This document shows positions 7,552-17,124 of a DNA stretch of 31,825 nt, piece after piece. Positions within the stretch are counted from its first letter, which is position 1, and each line of letters begins with the position of its first letter. Both the position numbers and the translations under genes were made by a program. The notes beneath the pieces are model-generated. The model did no database searches and was not told where the DNA came from. It saw nothing but the letters and a program-made list of their open reading frames with translations. The stretch lies in the NCBI GenBank assembly GCA_034408745.1, contig JAWXCM010000060.1, positions 1 through 31,825 on the forward strand, given 5' to 3'. The DNA comes from JAWXCM01 sp034408745. Lineage in GTDB: Bacteria; Acidobacteriota; Terriglobia; Bryobacterales; Bryobacteraceae.

Positions 7552-10500
7552 ATGAAAGCTTACATCAACAGAGTGTTGCTGTCGCTTCTGATCTCCGGGA
7601 GCGCGTTCGCGCAGGTGGAGCAGGGAATCATACTTGGAACCGTAACAGATCCTCAGGGCGCGCGTGTCCCAAACGCTTCAATCACCATCGTCAACCAGGA
7701 TACTAACGCTAAGACGCAGTCGGCCAGCAGCACCGGTGGTGACTTTCGGTCTATTCCCCTGAGACCCGGCCTGTACACTCTCACGGTTGAGGCTCCCGGC
7801 TTCCGCAAGGTGGCCCGCGCCGGCATTCGCGTGGAGATTCAGCAAGAGGCTCGGGTCGACCTGACGCTGGATGTGGGTGGGACATCGGACACTATAACGG
7901 TGAGTGCCTCGGCTTCTCTGCTGCAGACCACAGAGGCCTCGCGCGGGCAGGTGGTCGACAGCAAGAAGATCTCCGATCTGCCCCTCAACGGCCGCGATTA
8001 CCTGCAGCTTGCACTCTTGACTGCCGGGACCAACGTGCCGCCACCGGGATCCCGGTTCGGTGGCTTTTCTTCGGGCGGAATGCGCGTCTCGCAGAATAAC
8101 TACCTGCTCGACGGAATGGACAACAACAGCAATCAGCATGCGGCTCAGGGGCGAACGCCGCAGGTGATCTCGCCCAGCGTGGATGCCATTCAGGAATTCA
8201 AAGTACAAACCGGGAATTATTCCGCGGAATTCGGAAGAAATGTTGGCGGTGTGGTGAACGTCGTCATCAAATCCGGAACCAATCGTTTCCACGGCGGCGT
8301 GTTTGAGTTTCTTCGCAACGAGGCATTGAATGCTCGAAACTTCTTTCAGAGCACCAATACCATGCCGTTGTTCCGCCGCAATCAGTTCGGCGGGTTCTTC
8401 GGTGGTCCCATCATAAAGAACAAAACGTTCTTCTTCGCCGACTATGAGCGGACGCTGCAGCGAACACAGGACACGGTGCTGTCGACTGTACCGTCGCAGA
8501 ATGAACGCGCAGGCATCTTCGCCCAGCCCGTTTACGACCCGGCCACTTACAACGCTGCCACTCGGGAACGGCAGGCGTTTGCGAATAACACGATCCCGGT
8601 TTCGCGTCAGGATCCCGTGGCGATGCGTGTCGTTTCGCAGTACCCGAATGCTAACCGCGCGGGCGCTGTTAACAATTTTCTGTTCAATCCGGCGGGCGTC
8701 GAGAACACCCATAAAGGCGACATTCGCGTCGACCATACACTGGACGACAAGCAGACGGTCTACGGGCGCCTGAGCTATCAGAATTTCATCGGTTACGGCG
8801 ATGGAACCCTGCCCGCACCCGCATGGGGCGGCGCCGATACCTCCAGCCGGAACGAGAATAATTCTGTTTCTTTCGTGATGTCGTATCAGCGGATTTTCAC
8901 TTCGAATTTGTTTAACACACTGAAGGTGGGATATAACCGCCTGCTGACCGAGCGCGCATCTCCGGTGGATACCGCGAAGAATGACGAGATCGGCCTGAAG
9001 GGCACGGGGAACGTTATTGGTCAGGCGCTTTTCAACGTCACTGGCTACGCGTCGGAAGGCCCGCCCGCAAACAACCCCCAGCTCTCCGATTCACAAACTC
9101 GGCAGGTGACCGACGATCTTCTCTGGTCGCGGGGTACGCACACCTGGAAGTTTGGCGGCAACCTCATGTATATCCAGTCGCCGCATCGTCAGGCATTTCA
9201 ATCGAATGGCGTTTTCACGTTCAACGGCAACTTCACGCGGCAATTCTCAGATCGTGGAGTCGGCAACGCGCTCGCGGACCTGCTGGTGGGTTATCCGTCG
9301 AACTCGCAGTTGTCGAATATTGCCCAGGGCAATCAGCGGCGCAGAATTTATGGCGTCTACGCGCAGGACGACTGGAAGGCAACCAGCCGCCTGACGGTGA
9401 ACCTGGGGCTGCGCTGGGAGTACATCGGCCCATGGTTTGAGAAATACAACCGCTACGCGAATTTCGATATCGACAGCAACCGATCCAACCCCCAGTTACT
9501 GCTGGCAAAGGACGGCAGCATCGCGGATCGATCCACGCTCAGCCCGGATATGAATAACTTCGGGCCGCGCGTCGGACTGGCTTTCCGCGTGGATACCCGG
9601 ACCGTGGTGCGATCGGGCTACGGCATATATTATGGCGGCGTGGACCAGATTGGCGACCGCTATTTGCATGCCGGTCCGCCGTTCTTCTTCCAGTCCACGT
9701 TCAATACCGACAGCATCACCCCTTCAATTATCCTGCGCGACGGTTTTCCGGCCGGCGCCACCACAAGGGGCGTCACGAATCTGCAGACCATTTCGCAGGG
9801 CCGCAACAACCCCACCACGTACGCCCAGCACTGGAATTTCACCATCCAGCGCGAGCTTGGGAAAGACATGGCCTTCGAGATCGGTTACGTAGGTACAAAG
9901 GGCAGCCGGCTGCTGCAGCGGTTCGACTCCAATGCCCCTGACCCGGGGCCCGGCAACGTAAACGCGCGCCGTCCGGTGACGCGGCTGGATGTACCAGGTA
10001 TCGGTATCGTCACGCCGTTGGCTGACACATTCCGCCGCGAATTCAGCGGAAATTCCAGCTATAATGCGCTGCAGACCCGGATCGAGAAACGCTTCTCCCA
10101 CGGGCTCAGCTTCCTGACTTCATACGTCTGGTCGAAGACCATGTCCGATTCACGTGGCGGTGCGGATGCGGGCGGAACCGCTCCCAACGCCGTGCAGAAT
10201 TACAAAAACCTGCGTGCCGAGAAGTCCCTTGCAGATGAGCACGCTCCGCACCGGTTCGTCGGCAGCGTGAACTATGAACTGCCATTCGGCAAGGGTCATC
10301 CGTTCCTCAGCGGAATGCCGAAAGGCCTGAACGCTCTGCTGGGCGGATGGTCGATGGGTGGAATTGTTACCCTGGTCAGCGGCCGCATGGTTAACATCGG
10401 AGTTCAGGGCGACCCGGCGAATGTCGGATCCGGCGCCGCGATTCGTCCCGACGTGGTTCCAGGCAGAAACCCGAACCTGCCGTCCTCAGACCGAACCCTG

Positions 10501-10791
10501 CAGAAGTGGTTCGACACTGGAGCCTTTGTTCGGCAGACCGGTTTTGCGTTTGGCACCGCGGGACGAAACCTGGTTACCGCTCCCAACCGCTCGAACCTGG
10601 ATTTGGCGATCTACAAATCGTTCCAGTTCGGTGAGTCGAGGTCCCTGCAGCTACGGGGCGAGTCGTTCAACGCGACCAACACGCCCTTCTTCGGAGCTCC
10701 GGGCAACACGCTCGGCACCCCGCAGTTCGGCATCATCAACAGCGCATCGGATGGTCGAATTATTCAGGTGGCGGCGAAGCTCTATTTTTAA
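7552..10791 (+). CDS. Oar-like TonB-dependent outer-membrane receptor
   Basis: A 1079-residue outer-membrane protein. ATG 7552 gives a clean signal peptide (MKAYINRVLLSLLISGSAFA); an in-frame TTG at 7543 is less likely. Residues ~25-105 are a carboxypeptidase-regulatory-like domain (GTVTDPQGARVPNASITIVN). The plug follows, with LPLNGRDYLQL and NYLLDGMDNNSNQ, and a large beta-barrel with typical strand patterns ends in an aromatic residue (AAKLYF). Such receptors are amplified in Bryobacter-type acidobacteria and import glycans or other polymers with TonB energy. It lies divergent from the broken sulfatase and converges on the sulfatase operon, ending 24 bases from it. Confidence 0.88.
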   Translation: MKAYINRVLLSLLISGSAFAQVEQGIILGTVTDPQGARVPNASITIVNQDTNAKTQSASSTGGDFRSIPLRPGLYTLTVEAPGFRKVARAGIRVEIQQEARVDLTLDVGGTSDTITVSASASLLQTTEASRGQVVDSKKISDLPLNGRDYLQLALLTAGTNVPPPGSRFGGFSSGGMRVSQNNYLLDGMDNNSNQHAAQGRTPQVISPSVDAIQEFKVQTGNYSAEFGRNVGGVVNVVIKSGTNRFHGGVFEFLRNEALNARNFFQSTNTMPLFRRNQFGGFFGGPIIKNKTFFFADYERTLQRTQDTVLSTVPSQNERAGIFAQPVYDPATYNAATRERQAFANNTIPVSRQDPVAMRVVSQYPNANRAGAVNNFLFNPAGVENTHKGDIRVDHTLDDKQTVYGRLSYQNFIGYGDGTLPAPAWGGADTSSRNENNSVSFVMSYQRIFTSNLFNTLKVGYNRLLTERASPVDTAKNDEIGLKGTGNVIGQALFNVTGYASEGPPANNPQLSDSQTRQVTDDLLWSRGTHTWKFGGNLMYIQSPHRQAFQSNGVFTFNGNFTRQFSDRGVGNALADLLVGYPSNSQLSNIAQGNQRRRIYGVYAQDDWKATSRLTVNLGLRWEYIGPWFEKYNRYANFDIDSNRSNPQLLLAKDGSIADRSTLSPDMNNFGPRVGLAFRVDTRTVVRSGYGIYYGGVDQIGDRYLHAGPPFFFQSTFNTDSITPSIILRDGFPAGATTRGVTNLQTISQGRNNPTTYAQHWNFTIQRELGKDMAFEIGYVGTKGSRLLQRFDSNAPDPGPGNVNARRPVTRLDVPGIGIVTPLADTFRREFSGNSSYNALQTRIEKRFSHGLSFLTSYVWSKTMSDSRGGADAGGTAPNAVQNYKNLRAEKSLADEHAPHRFVGSVNYELPFGKGHPFLSGMPKGLNALLGGWSMGGIVTLVSGRMVNIGVQGDPANVGSGAAIRPDVVPGRNPNLPSSDRTLQKWFDTGAFVRQTGFAFGTAGRNLVTAPNRSNLDLAIYKSFQFGESRSLQLRGESFNATNTPFFGAPGNTLGTPQFGIINSASDGRIIQVAAKLYF

Positions 10792-10814
10792 GCAGCGAGC
10801 GTCGTTGCGCTCAA

Positions 10815-12350
10815 TCAGCGGTAGCGGTAGCGGGCCAGCAGACCGCGCATGCGCTCCACCACGTCCGAATTCTCGGACCACACGTTGCGGGTCTGCGACG
10901 GATCGGTGCGGAGGTTGTACAGCTGCCCTTCGGCCTCACCTGCCTTCACCGGCACAGTGCGCGGAAGGGAGAAGCCTCCCGAACCGCGTGATTCGATCAG
11001 CACCCATTTCCCGGACCGGATCGCGAACTGACCCTGCACCGTGTGCAGCACCACATCGGTGCGCGCCGGCTTGTCCTCCAGCAGCGCAGGCAGCATACTG
11101 ATGCTGTCCTCGCCCGCACCTTTCGGCAGCGCCGAGCCCGTAATTGCAGCGCATGTGGCCAGCAGATCCGTGTGGCAGATCAGCCGGTTGCTCACGGCTC
11201 CGGCCTTGATCTTGCCGGGCCAGCGAGCGAGGAAGGGAACTCGATGACCGCCCTCCCAACTGTCCGCCTTGGTGCCGCGGAGCACCGGACCGTTGCCCTG
11301 ATGGCCGAAGTCCTTCACGTATCTGCCGCGCGGTGTCATCCGCCCGGAAGCCTTGTCGTCCGACTCCTGGAACTCCCACCAGTGCCAGAGCCCGCCGTTG
11401 TCGCTGCTGAAAAACACAGCCGTATTGCCGGCCAGTCCAGCCTTGTCCATTGCGTCGAGCACCCGGCCAACGCACGCATCCATCTCCACCACAAAGTCGC
11501 CGTATTTGCCTGCCTTGCTCTTGCCCTCGAACTCGCGGTTCGGCACCACCGGCAGATGCGGCGCGCTCAACGGCATGTAGAGAAAGAAGGGCTGAGTCCG
11601 TCGAGCCGGAGCGCTCAGATAACGAACGGCGCGGCTGGTGATCGCGGGCATCACGCCTTCCAGCGTGAAGTCCTTTGTCCTCACGCCGGGCACCTGATTC
11701 ATGAACAGAGTCTTGTCTTCCGGCGTCGCCACATCGGGCATGCCCACCGTGCGGTCATTCTCAATGAAGCAGTACGGAGACATGTCGAGCGATGCCGAGA
11801 TGCCGAAGTACTCGTCAAAGCCCACGTCACGCGGGCCGCCGGAGAGACGGTGCGAGTAATCCACGTCGTCACCCGGGCGAAAGCCGCCGCTGTACGACGG
11901 CCGCTGCGGCATGGCCGAGCCGTTCTTCATCGTCCACTGCATCCCCAGATGCCATTTGCCGAAGCATGCGGTCGAGTAGCCCTGCTGCTTCAGGAAGGAC
12001 GCCACCGTCACCTGGTCCTTCTCAATCAGCGGTGGATCAAAGCCATCCAGCACACCCTGCGTCAGTCGAGTCCGCCACGCGTAGCGTCCGGTAAGCAGAC
12101 CGTAGCGCGTGGGCGAGCACACTGCCGAGGGCGTGTGCGCATCGGTGAATCGAACGCCCTGCGAGGCCAGTTTGTCGAGGTTTGGCGTTGCGATGCGCGA
12201 CTCGCGGTTGTAGCAGGAAAGATCGCCATAGCCGAGATCGTCGGCAAGGATGAAAACAATGTTCGGGTTGCGCTGCGCCTGCTGCCGGTTCTGGGCCATT
12301 GCCAGCGCCGGCAGCAGGGATGTCGTGTGGAGAAAGTCGCGCCGTCGCAT
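10815..12350 (-). CDS. Exported Cys-type sulfatase, end of sulfatase/TBDR operon
   Basis: A 511-residue sulfatase. The leader MRRRDFLHTTSLLPALAMA is Tat-like. NIVFILADDLGYGDLSCYN carries metal-binding Asps, and C78-S-P-T-R82 is the formylglycine signature; SSDNGG near residue ~310 is another conserved block. The open frame extends upstream to 12824, but the ATG at 12350 is the true start because it sits in a TGATG overlap with the receptor stop and begins at the Tat leader. It is therefore translationally coupled to the TonB-dependent receptor, which suggests that uptake and desulfation act on the same substrate. Confidence 0.92.
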   Translation of the reverse strand: MRRRDFLHTTSLLPALAMAQNRQQAQRNPNIVFILADDLGYGDLSCYNRESRIATPNLDKLASQGVRFTDAHTPSAVCSPTRYGLLTGRYAWRTRLTQGVLDGFDPPLIEKDQVTVASFLKQQGYSTACFGKWHLGMQWTMKNGSAMPQRPSYSGGFRPGDDVDYSHRLSGGPRDVGFDEYFGISASLDMSPYCFIENDRTVGMPDVATPEDKTLFMNQVPGVRTKDFTLEGVMPAITSRAVRYLSAPARRTQPFFLYMPLSAPHLPVVPNREFEGKSKAGKYGDFVVEMDACVGRVLDAMDKAGLAGNTAVFFSSDNGGLWHWWEFQESDDKASGRMTPRGRYVKDFGHQGNGPVLRGTKADSWEGGHRVPFLARWPGKIKAGAVSNRLICHTDLLATCAAITGSALPKGAGEDSISMLPALLEDKPARTDVVLHTVQGQFAIRSGKWVLIESRGSGGFSLPRTVPVKAGEAEGQLYNLRTDPSQTRNVWSENSDVVERMRGLLARYRYR

Positions 12351-15300
12351 CAGAAATAAAAACGGAGAGCGAACTGCATCTGACGCGGATTGCGTGCCGC
12401 TATAAATTCGCCGAACCGTGCGTTCACCTGCTGGCCGGTTGCCGTATCGAAGCGAGCCGTGGTGTCGATCGCCGAGAACTGCGTGTGGTTGAACGCGTTG
12501 TACAGCTCCCAGCGGAGCTGCATGCGTACCGACTCGCGGATCGGGAATGCCTTGAACAGAGCAAGGTCGAAGTTGGTGTAGCCAGGGCCGCGGATCGGCG
12601 AGGGTTCCGAATTGCCGATGGTACCCGCGGCGGGCATGCGGAATACTTCCGTCCTGAAGTTGCGGGAGAACGTCCGCTCGCCCGGATCCAGCCGGGCGCT
12701 GCCCGTGATGTCGGGCCGGGCGCCCTGCGACGCGCTGCCTGTGACATCGAACGCATTGACCGTTGCCAGGCCGATGCCGAGGGGCGCTCCGCTCACCACG
12801 TTGGTGATGCCGGAAAGCTGCCACCCATGCAGAACCTGCTTCGCAATCGCGTTTGTGGTCCGCACGCCAGGCAGATCATAGATGTAGCTCACGTTCACCA
12901 CGTGCGTGCGGTCGAATGTGGACGGGCCATAGTTCCACACGCGCACCGGCACAATCGCGCTGACAGTGTCGGTGTCGTTCGAGTTGTAGTCCATGGATCG
13001 CGACCACGTCCAGTTCGCATTGAAGTCCAGTCCCCGCCGGAACCGGCGCTTCACCTGCAACTGCATGGAGTGATAGTTGGAACTGCCCGCGCCCTCCATC
13101 ATCTGAATGTTGTTGAAGCCGGTGTAGGGACGCAGGAACGAAGCCGGAAGCGGCCGTCCGGGAGTAGTGGGATCAAAGTTCCGCGCATCGAAGTTGGCGC
13201 CCAGCGGAATGGCATTGATGTCGCGACGCCAGAACAGATGACGGCCAAGCGAGCCCGCGTAACCCAGGTCCACCACGACGCCCCCGCCAATATCGCGCTG
13301 GATGCTGAAGCTGAAGTTCATGATGCGCGGCAGCGGCGAATTCACGTCAGCCGCGAAGACGTTCGACGGGAAGAAGTCTCGGTTGGCAGACCGAAGCCCG
13401 CCCAACGTTCCGTAGGTGATTACCGGCGTCTGAAGCAGCGGCGGCTGACCCATCAGTGGATTCAGGAACGTCTCTGTGAAGTAGCGGTTGTAGAACATGC
13501 CGAACCCGGTTCGGATCGACGTCTTGCCGTCGCCAAACGGATCCCATGCCAGGCCGACACGCGGTCCATACTGCACGCCCTGATTATTGATCAGAGCTCG
13601 CGGATAGTTGGCCGTACCCGACTTCACCATGCCGTTGAACGGGTCGCCCGCACCGGACGCAATAGCGCCAATCAGCGCGGCCGGGAGTTGCTGGCCGGTG
13701 ACGGGATTCACGGCAATGCGCGCTCCCGTCGCGTTGAGGCCGGGGCGAACCAGCTGCGTTCGCTTCGCCGGATCGTAAAACGAGGGATCGAACCCGGCCA
13801 GCAGGTTGTCCCGCTCCAGCAGCGGTGGAATGATGTAGAACCGCATGCCGATATCCACCGTCAGGCGTTTGGTTGCGCGCCATGTGTCCTGCACGAACCA
13901 TTCCGGCGCCATGGTGATGATGTTCATGAACGCTGGTCCGCTGATCTCGGTGTAGCTGCCGTAATTCCCGAGGATCGCGTTGGTATAGGCATAGTTGGTG
14001 TCGAGCGGGTTGTTCACGTTGCGCCCGAAATCGATGCTGCCGTTGAATGGCACGGTCTTCTTCTGATTGCGGAAGAAGCGTTCAATATACACGCCCGCCT
14101 TGAAGTTGTGGCTTCCTCGATTCCAGGTGATGTTGTCGGCCCAGTTGCCCAGGTGATACCGGTTGTAGAGCGGGAACCGGCCCTCGACGGTCAGATTCGC
14201 AGCTCCTGTGACGCCGCCGAAGCTCGCGTTGGGAATGACTCCCAGCGGGTTCGCCGCCGGAGACAGGGCGCCTGCGACAAAGCCGACGTTCGACGCCTTG
14301 ATCTTTTCCAGCTCGGCGTCCTCATACGTGTCGTCGGCGGGCTGGGAGAGCCACCCGAAGCTGAATTCATTCAGTAAATGCGGCGTGATTACACGTGTAT
14401 ATCGAGCCGTAATACTGTTTGGGTGGGAGCCCCAGGTCTTCACCATCATGGGCCAGTTCATACCGCCCGCACTGGGGATTCCGATGCTGCCCGTCTGGTC
14501 CTCGCGAAACATATTCAGGCTGACGGTGACCGTGTCTTTGGTGCTCGCGTTGTAATCCACTTTCAGTGTGTTGGTACGTTTCGGCGTGTTAATCGGCGCC
14601 GCGAAAACGTAATTGTAATTCCCGCGCGTGACGTTGCGGTCGAGCGCGTTGGGCACCGGGAACATGCGCAGCAGAGCGCGTCCGCTGGGATCAATGCGGC
14701 CGGCCGGGACTATGTTGCCGGGAAATGGAGCGTTGGTCTGAGGATCGCGCACAACTACCAGCCTGTTGTTCAGGTCCAGCGACTGCGAGTAGTTGCCTTC
14801 GCGTTCCAGCTCCGTCGGCACGGTCACGCGGCCATTGCGGTCCAGCCGCGTCGGCCAGAATTCCTGGCCCCAGAAAAAGAACAGCTTTTCCCGGTTCGGG
14901 TTGAACAGTTTGGGAATATAGACGGGGCCGGACACGTTGTAGGTCCATGTGTTGAAGCGGTACTTCGGAACGGGCAGACCGTCGCGATTGTTGAAGAAGT
15001 TATTCGCGTTGAACTGCTCATGCCGCTTGAAGTATGATCCCAGGCCATGGAAGTCGCGGCTGCCGGATTTGGTAACCACCTGCAGGTTCGATCCAGCCAT
15101 GCGGCCGAACTCCGCCTGATAGTTGCTGACCAGAATTCGGACCTCCGCCACCGCGTCCTGACTCACGTTCTGCTTCAACTGAAAACCGTTGCCCATGTCC
15201 GTTGCCGGCACGCCGTCAATCGAGACGTTGTTTGCGGTGCGACGGTTGCCCTGCACATAGAACTCGACATTGCTGTTCAGGTCCTCCTGCGCGTTACCCG

Positions 15301-15787
15301 CGACAACACCGGGCACCAGCTGCACCAGATCCGTCACGTTGCGGCCGCGAACCAGCAGATTGTCAACCTGGCGATTGGTAATGACGGCGGCTCGTTCGGC
15401 GCTCCGCGTTTCCACCAGCGCCGCCTGCCCCGAGACCTGCACCGTATCCGTTACCGAGCCCAGTTCCAGCGTGATGGCCTGAAGCGCTACGTTCTGGCCG
15501 GTGGTCAGCGGAATGCCAGGCCGTGAGGACGTCTTGAAGCCCGGGGCCGTAACCGAGAGCTGATACGTGGCCGCATCCAGACCTGGGAAGATGAACTCGC
15601 CGGAATCACTTGATTCGGTGACGCGCTTGCGACCGGTGGCATTGTCCGTCAGAGTGAGTTTCGCGCCCGACACAGCGAGCCCGGACGGATCCTGCACCGT
15701 GCCGGACAGTGAGCCGGTAACAATCTGTGCAACAGCTCCGGTGGAGAACAGCAGCATCGCGGAGCACAGGACAAACGTGGTTCTCAT
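12350..15787 (-). CDS. Oar-like TonB-dependent receptor of the sulfatase operon
   Basis: A 1145-residue receptor. The signal peptide is MRTTFVLCSAMLLFSTGAVA. A carboxypeptidase-regulatory-like domain follows (GSLSGTVQDPSGLAVSGAKL), then the plug (VRGRNVTDLVQLVPG; TANNVSIDGVPATDMG) and a long barrel ending in the aromatic FALRFYF. A good ribosome-binding site (AAGGAG) lies just before the ATG and overlaps the TGA of the sulfatase upstream, while its own TGA overlaps the ATG of the next sulfatase. This is an operon-like arrangement. It probably imports an oligomer processed by the neighbouring sulfatases; the ligand cannot be read from sequence. Confidence 0.9.
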   Translation of the reverse strand: MRTTFVLCSAMLLFSTGAVAQIVTGSLSGTVQDPSGLAVSGAKLTLTDNATGRKRVTESSDSGEFIFPGLDAATYQLSVTAPGFKTSSRPGIPLTTGQNVALQAITLELGSVTDTVQVSGQAALVETRSAERAAVITNRQVDNLLVRGRNVTDLVQLVPGVVAGNAQEDLNSNVEFYVQGNRRTANNVSIDGVPATDMGNGFQLKQNVSQDAVAEVRILVSNYQAEFGRMAGSNLQVVTKSGSRDFHGLGSYFKRHEQFNANNFFNNRDGLPVPKYRFNTWTYNVSGPVYIPKLFNPNREKLFFFWGQEFWPTRLDRNGRVTVPTELEREGNYSQSLDLNNRLVVVRDPQTNAPFPGNIVPAGRIDPSGRALLRMFPVPNALDRNVTRGNYNYVFAAPINTPKRTNTLKVDYNASTKDTVTVSLNMFREDQTGSIGIPSAGGMNWPMMVKTWGSHPNSITARYTRVITPHLLNEFSFGWLSQPADDTYEDAELEKIKASNVGFVAGALSPAANPLGVIPNASFGGVTGAANLTVEGRFPLYNRYHLGNWADNITWNRGSHNFKAGVYIERFFRNQKKTVPFNGSIDFGRNVNNPLDTNYAYTNAILGNYGSYTEISGPAFMNIITMAPEWFVQDTWRATKRLTVDIGMRFYIIPPLLERDNLLAGFDPSFYDPAKRTQLVRPGLNATGARIAVNPVTGQQLPAALIGAIASGAGDPFNGMVKSGTANYPRALINNQGVQYGPRVGLAWDPFGDGKTSIRTGFGMFYNRYFTETFLNPLMGQPPLLQTPVITYGTLGGLRSANRDFFPSNVFAADVNSPLPRIMNFSFSIQRDIGGGVVVDLGYAGSLGRHLFWRRDINAIPLGANFDARNFDPTTPGRPLPASFLRPYTGFNNIQMMEGAGSSNYHSMQLQVKRRFRRGLDFNANWTWSRSMDYNSNDTDTVSAIVPVRVWNYGPSTFDRTHVVNVSYIYDLPGVRTTNAIAKQVLHGWQLSGITNVVSGAPLGIGLATVNAFDVTGSASQGARPDITGSARLDPGERTFSRNFRTEVFRMPAAGTIGNSEPSPIRGPGYTNFDLALFKAFPIRESVRMQLRWELYNAFNHTQFSAIDTTARFDTATGQQVNARFGEFIAARNPRQMQFALRFYF

Positions 15788-15802
15788 ATCTAATCCACTC
15801 CT

Positions 15803-17104
15803 TCAGGGCTTGTGACCGGGGGCCACCGAGCGTTCCCAGCGTTCGAGCCGCGCAGTCAGATCCGCCACAATGGCGGGCTGCTCAGCGGCCAGGTTCTTCG
15901 ATTCCGACGGATCGCCCGAAAGATCGCTCAGCCACGCGGCCTGATTCGGCATCCGGGTCAGTTTCCATTGCTTCCAGCGCACCGCGCGCTGCGGTCCGTG
16001 AGCCCAGAAGAGGGCCCGTTCGGCCAGGGGGGTTGCGTGCCGCAGGCTGGGCAGCAGCGTCACCCCGTCCAGCGAACGCTGTTTCGGGGCCTTCACACCA
16101 GCAGCGTCCAGAAGCGTTGGGAACAGATCCATGGTCAGTGCCGTAACGCCGGAGGTGCCCCCGGCGGGAATCCGTCCCGGCCAGTACGCGACGGCCGGGA
16201 CGCGGTGGCCGCCTTCCCAAAGCTGCGCCTTGAATCCGCGCAGTTTGCCGTTCGATCCCTTGTTGGTGGCTCCGTTGTCGGAGCAGAAGAACACGAACGT
16301 CTCGCGGTCTCGCGGCAGGGCCTTCACCTTCGCCAACACGCGGCCGATGCCGTCGTCCATGGCTTCGATCATTGCCGTGTACGTGCCGCTGACATCCGCT
16401 TTCTCAGGCGGCGCGGCATCTTTCTGCCCGGCTGTGCGCATGGCCTTGTCGTTGGGGCCCTGATAGGGCGAGTGGACGCTCTCATGCGCCAGATACAGGA
16501 AAAATGGCTTCGTTTGGTTGCGTTCGATGAAGTCGAGCGCGTGGCGGGTGATCAGCTCGGTGGTGTAGCCGTCTTCCGGAGCGGGCTTCCCGTTGTGCCA
16601 CCAGTCGGCGAAACCAGCCTGGTCGACATGGGAGAAATAGTCGACATTCCCGCTGACGTATCCACGAAATTCGCTGAAGCCCTGTTGGCCCGGGTGGAAC
16701 TTCGGGTCGTATCCCAGGTGCCATTTGCCGAACATAGCGGTGGTGTATCCGGCATCGCGAAGCATCTCGGCCACCGTAACCTCCGCCAGCGGCAGACCAC
16801 CGTCCCGCATGGTAGTCGCGTTGATCACCTCGTCGACGCCGGACCTCTGCTGATAGCGACCCGTCATCAAAGCCGCGCGAGTCGGGCTGCACACCGCGCC
16901 GTTGGAATGGAAATCCGTAAAACGAACCCCGCCCGCAGCCAGGCTGTCGATGGCGGGAGTTCGAGTGCGCGCGTTGCCGTAGCAGCCCAGGTCGCCGTAG
17001 CCGAGGTCGTCGGCCAGGATCAGGACCAGATTCGGCTTTCCGGCTGCCTGGGCACTCGCTGCAGCCGCACCGCCAAGAACGACAAGAAATGATCTTCGGT
17101 TCAT
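15803..17104 (-). CDS. Exported Cys-type sulfatase, second gene of operon
   Basis: A 433-residue sulfatase. I start at ATG 17104, which gives a Tat-like leader (MNRRSFLVVLGGAAAASA) and has AAGGAA upstream; the larger open frame to 17593 is antisense-compatible read-through. NLVLILADDLGYGDLGCYG holds metal ligands, C72-S-P-T-R76 is the formylglycine signature, and FFCSDNGA is the late conserved block. It is shorter than its two operon neighbours and closer to the N-acetylgalactosamine-6-sulfatase/arylsulfatase A type in its opening, which I cannot resolve further. It lies 20 bases after one sulfatase and 15 before the receptor. Confidence 0.92.
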   Translation of the reverse strand: MNRRSFLVVLGGAAAASAQAAGKPNLVLILADDLGYGDLGCYGNARTRTPAIDSLAAGGVRFTDFHSNGAVCSPTRAALMTGRYQQRSGVDEVINATTMRDGGLPLAEVTVAEMLRDAGYTTAMFGKWHLGYDPKFHPGQQGFSEFRGYVSGNVDYFSHVDQAGFADWWHNGKPAPEDGYTTELITRHALDFIERNQTKPFFLYLAHESVHSPYQGPNDKAMRTAGQKDAAPPEKADVSGTYTAMIEAMDDGIGRVLAKVKALPRDRETFVFFCSDNGATNKGSNGKLRGFKAQLWEGGHRVPAVAYWPGRIPAGGTSGVTALTMDLFPTLLDAAGVKAPKQRSLDGVTLLPSLRHATPLAERALFWAHGPQRAVRWKQWKLTRMPNQAAWLSDLSGDPSESKNLAAEQPAIVADLTARLERWERSVAPGHKP

Positions 17105-17124
17105 GGGATTCCTTGTGAGTGCCG

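Noticed and set aside
12299..14377. Long plus-strand open frame of 692 codons
   Set aside because: It is antisense to the TonB-dependent receptor, whose signal peptide, plug motifs and barrel are clear. The antisense product is rich in Arg/His/Val without any domain; GC-rich DNA gives such shadows.
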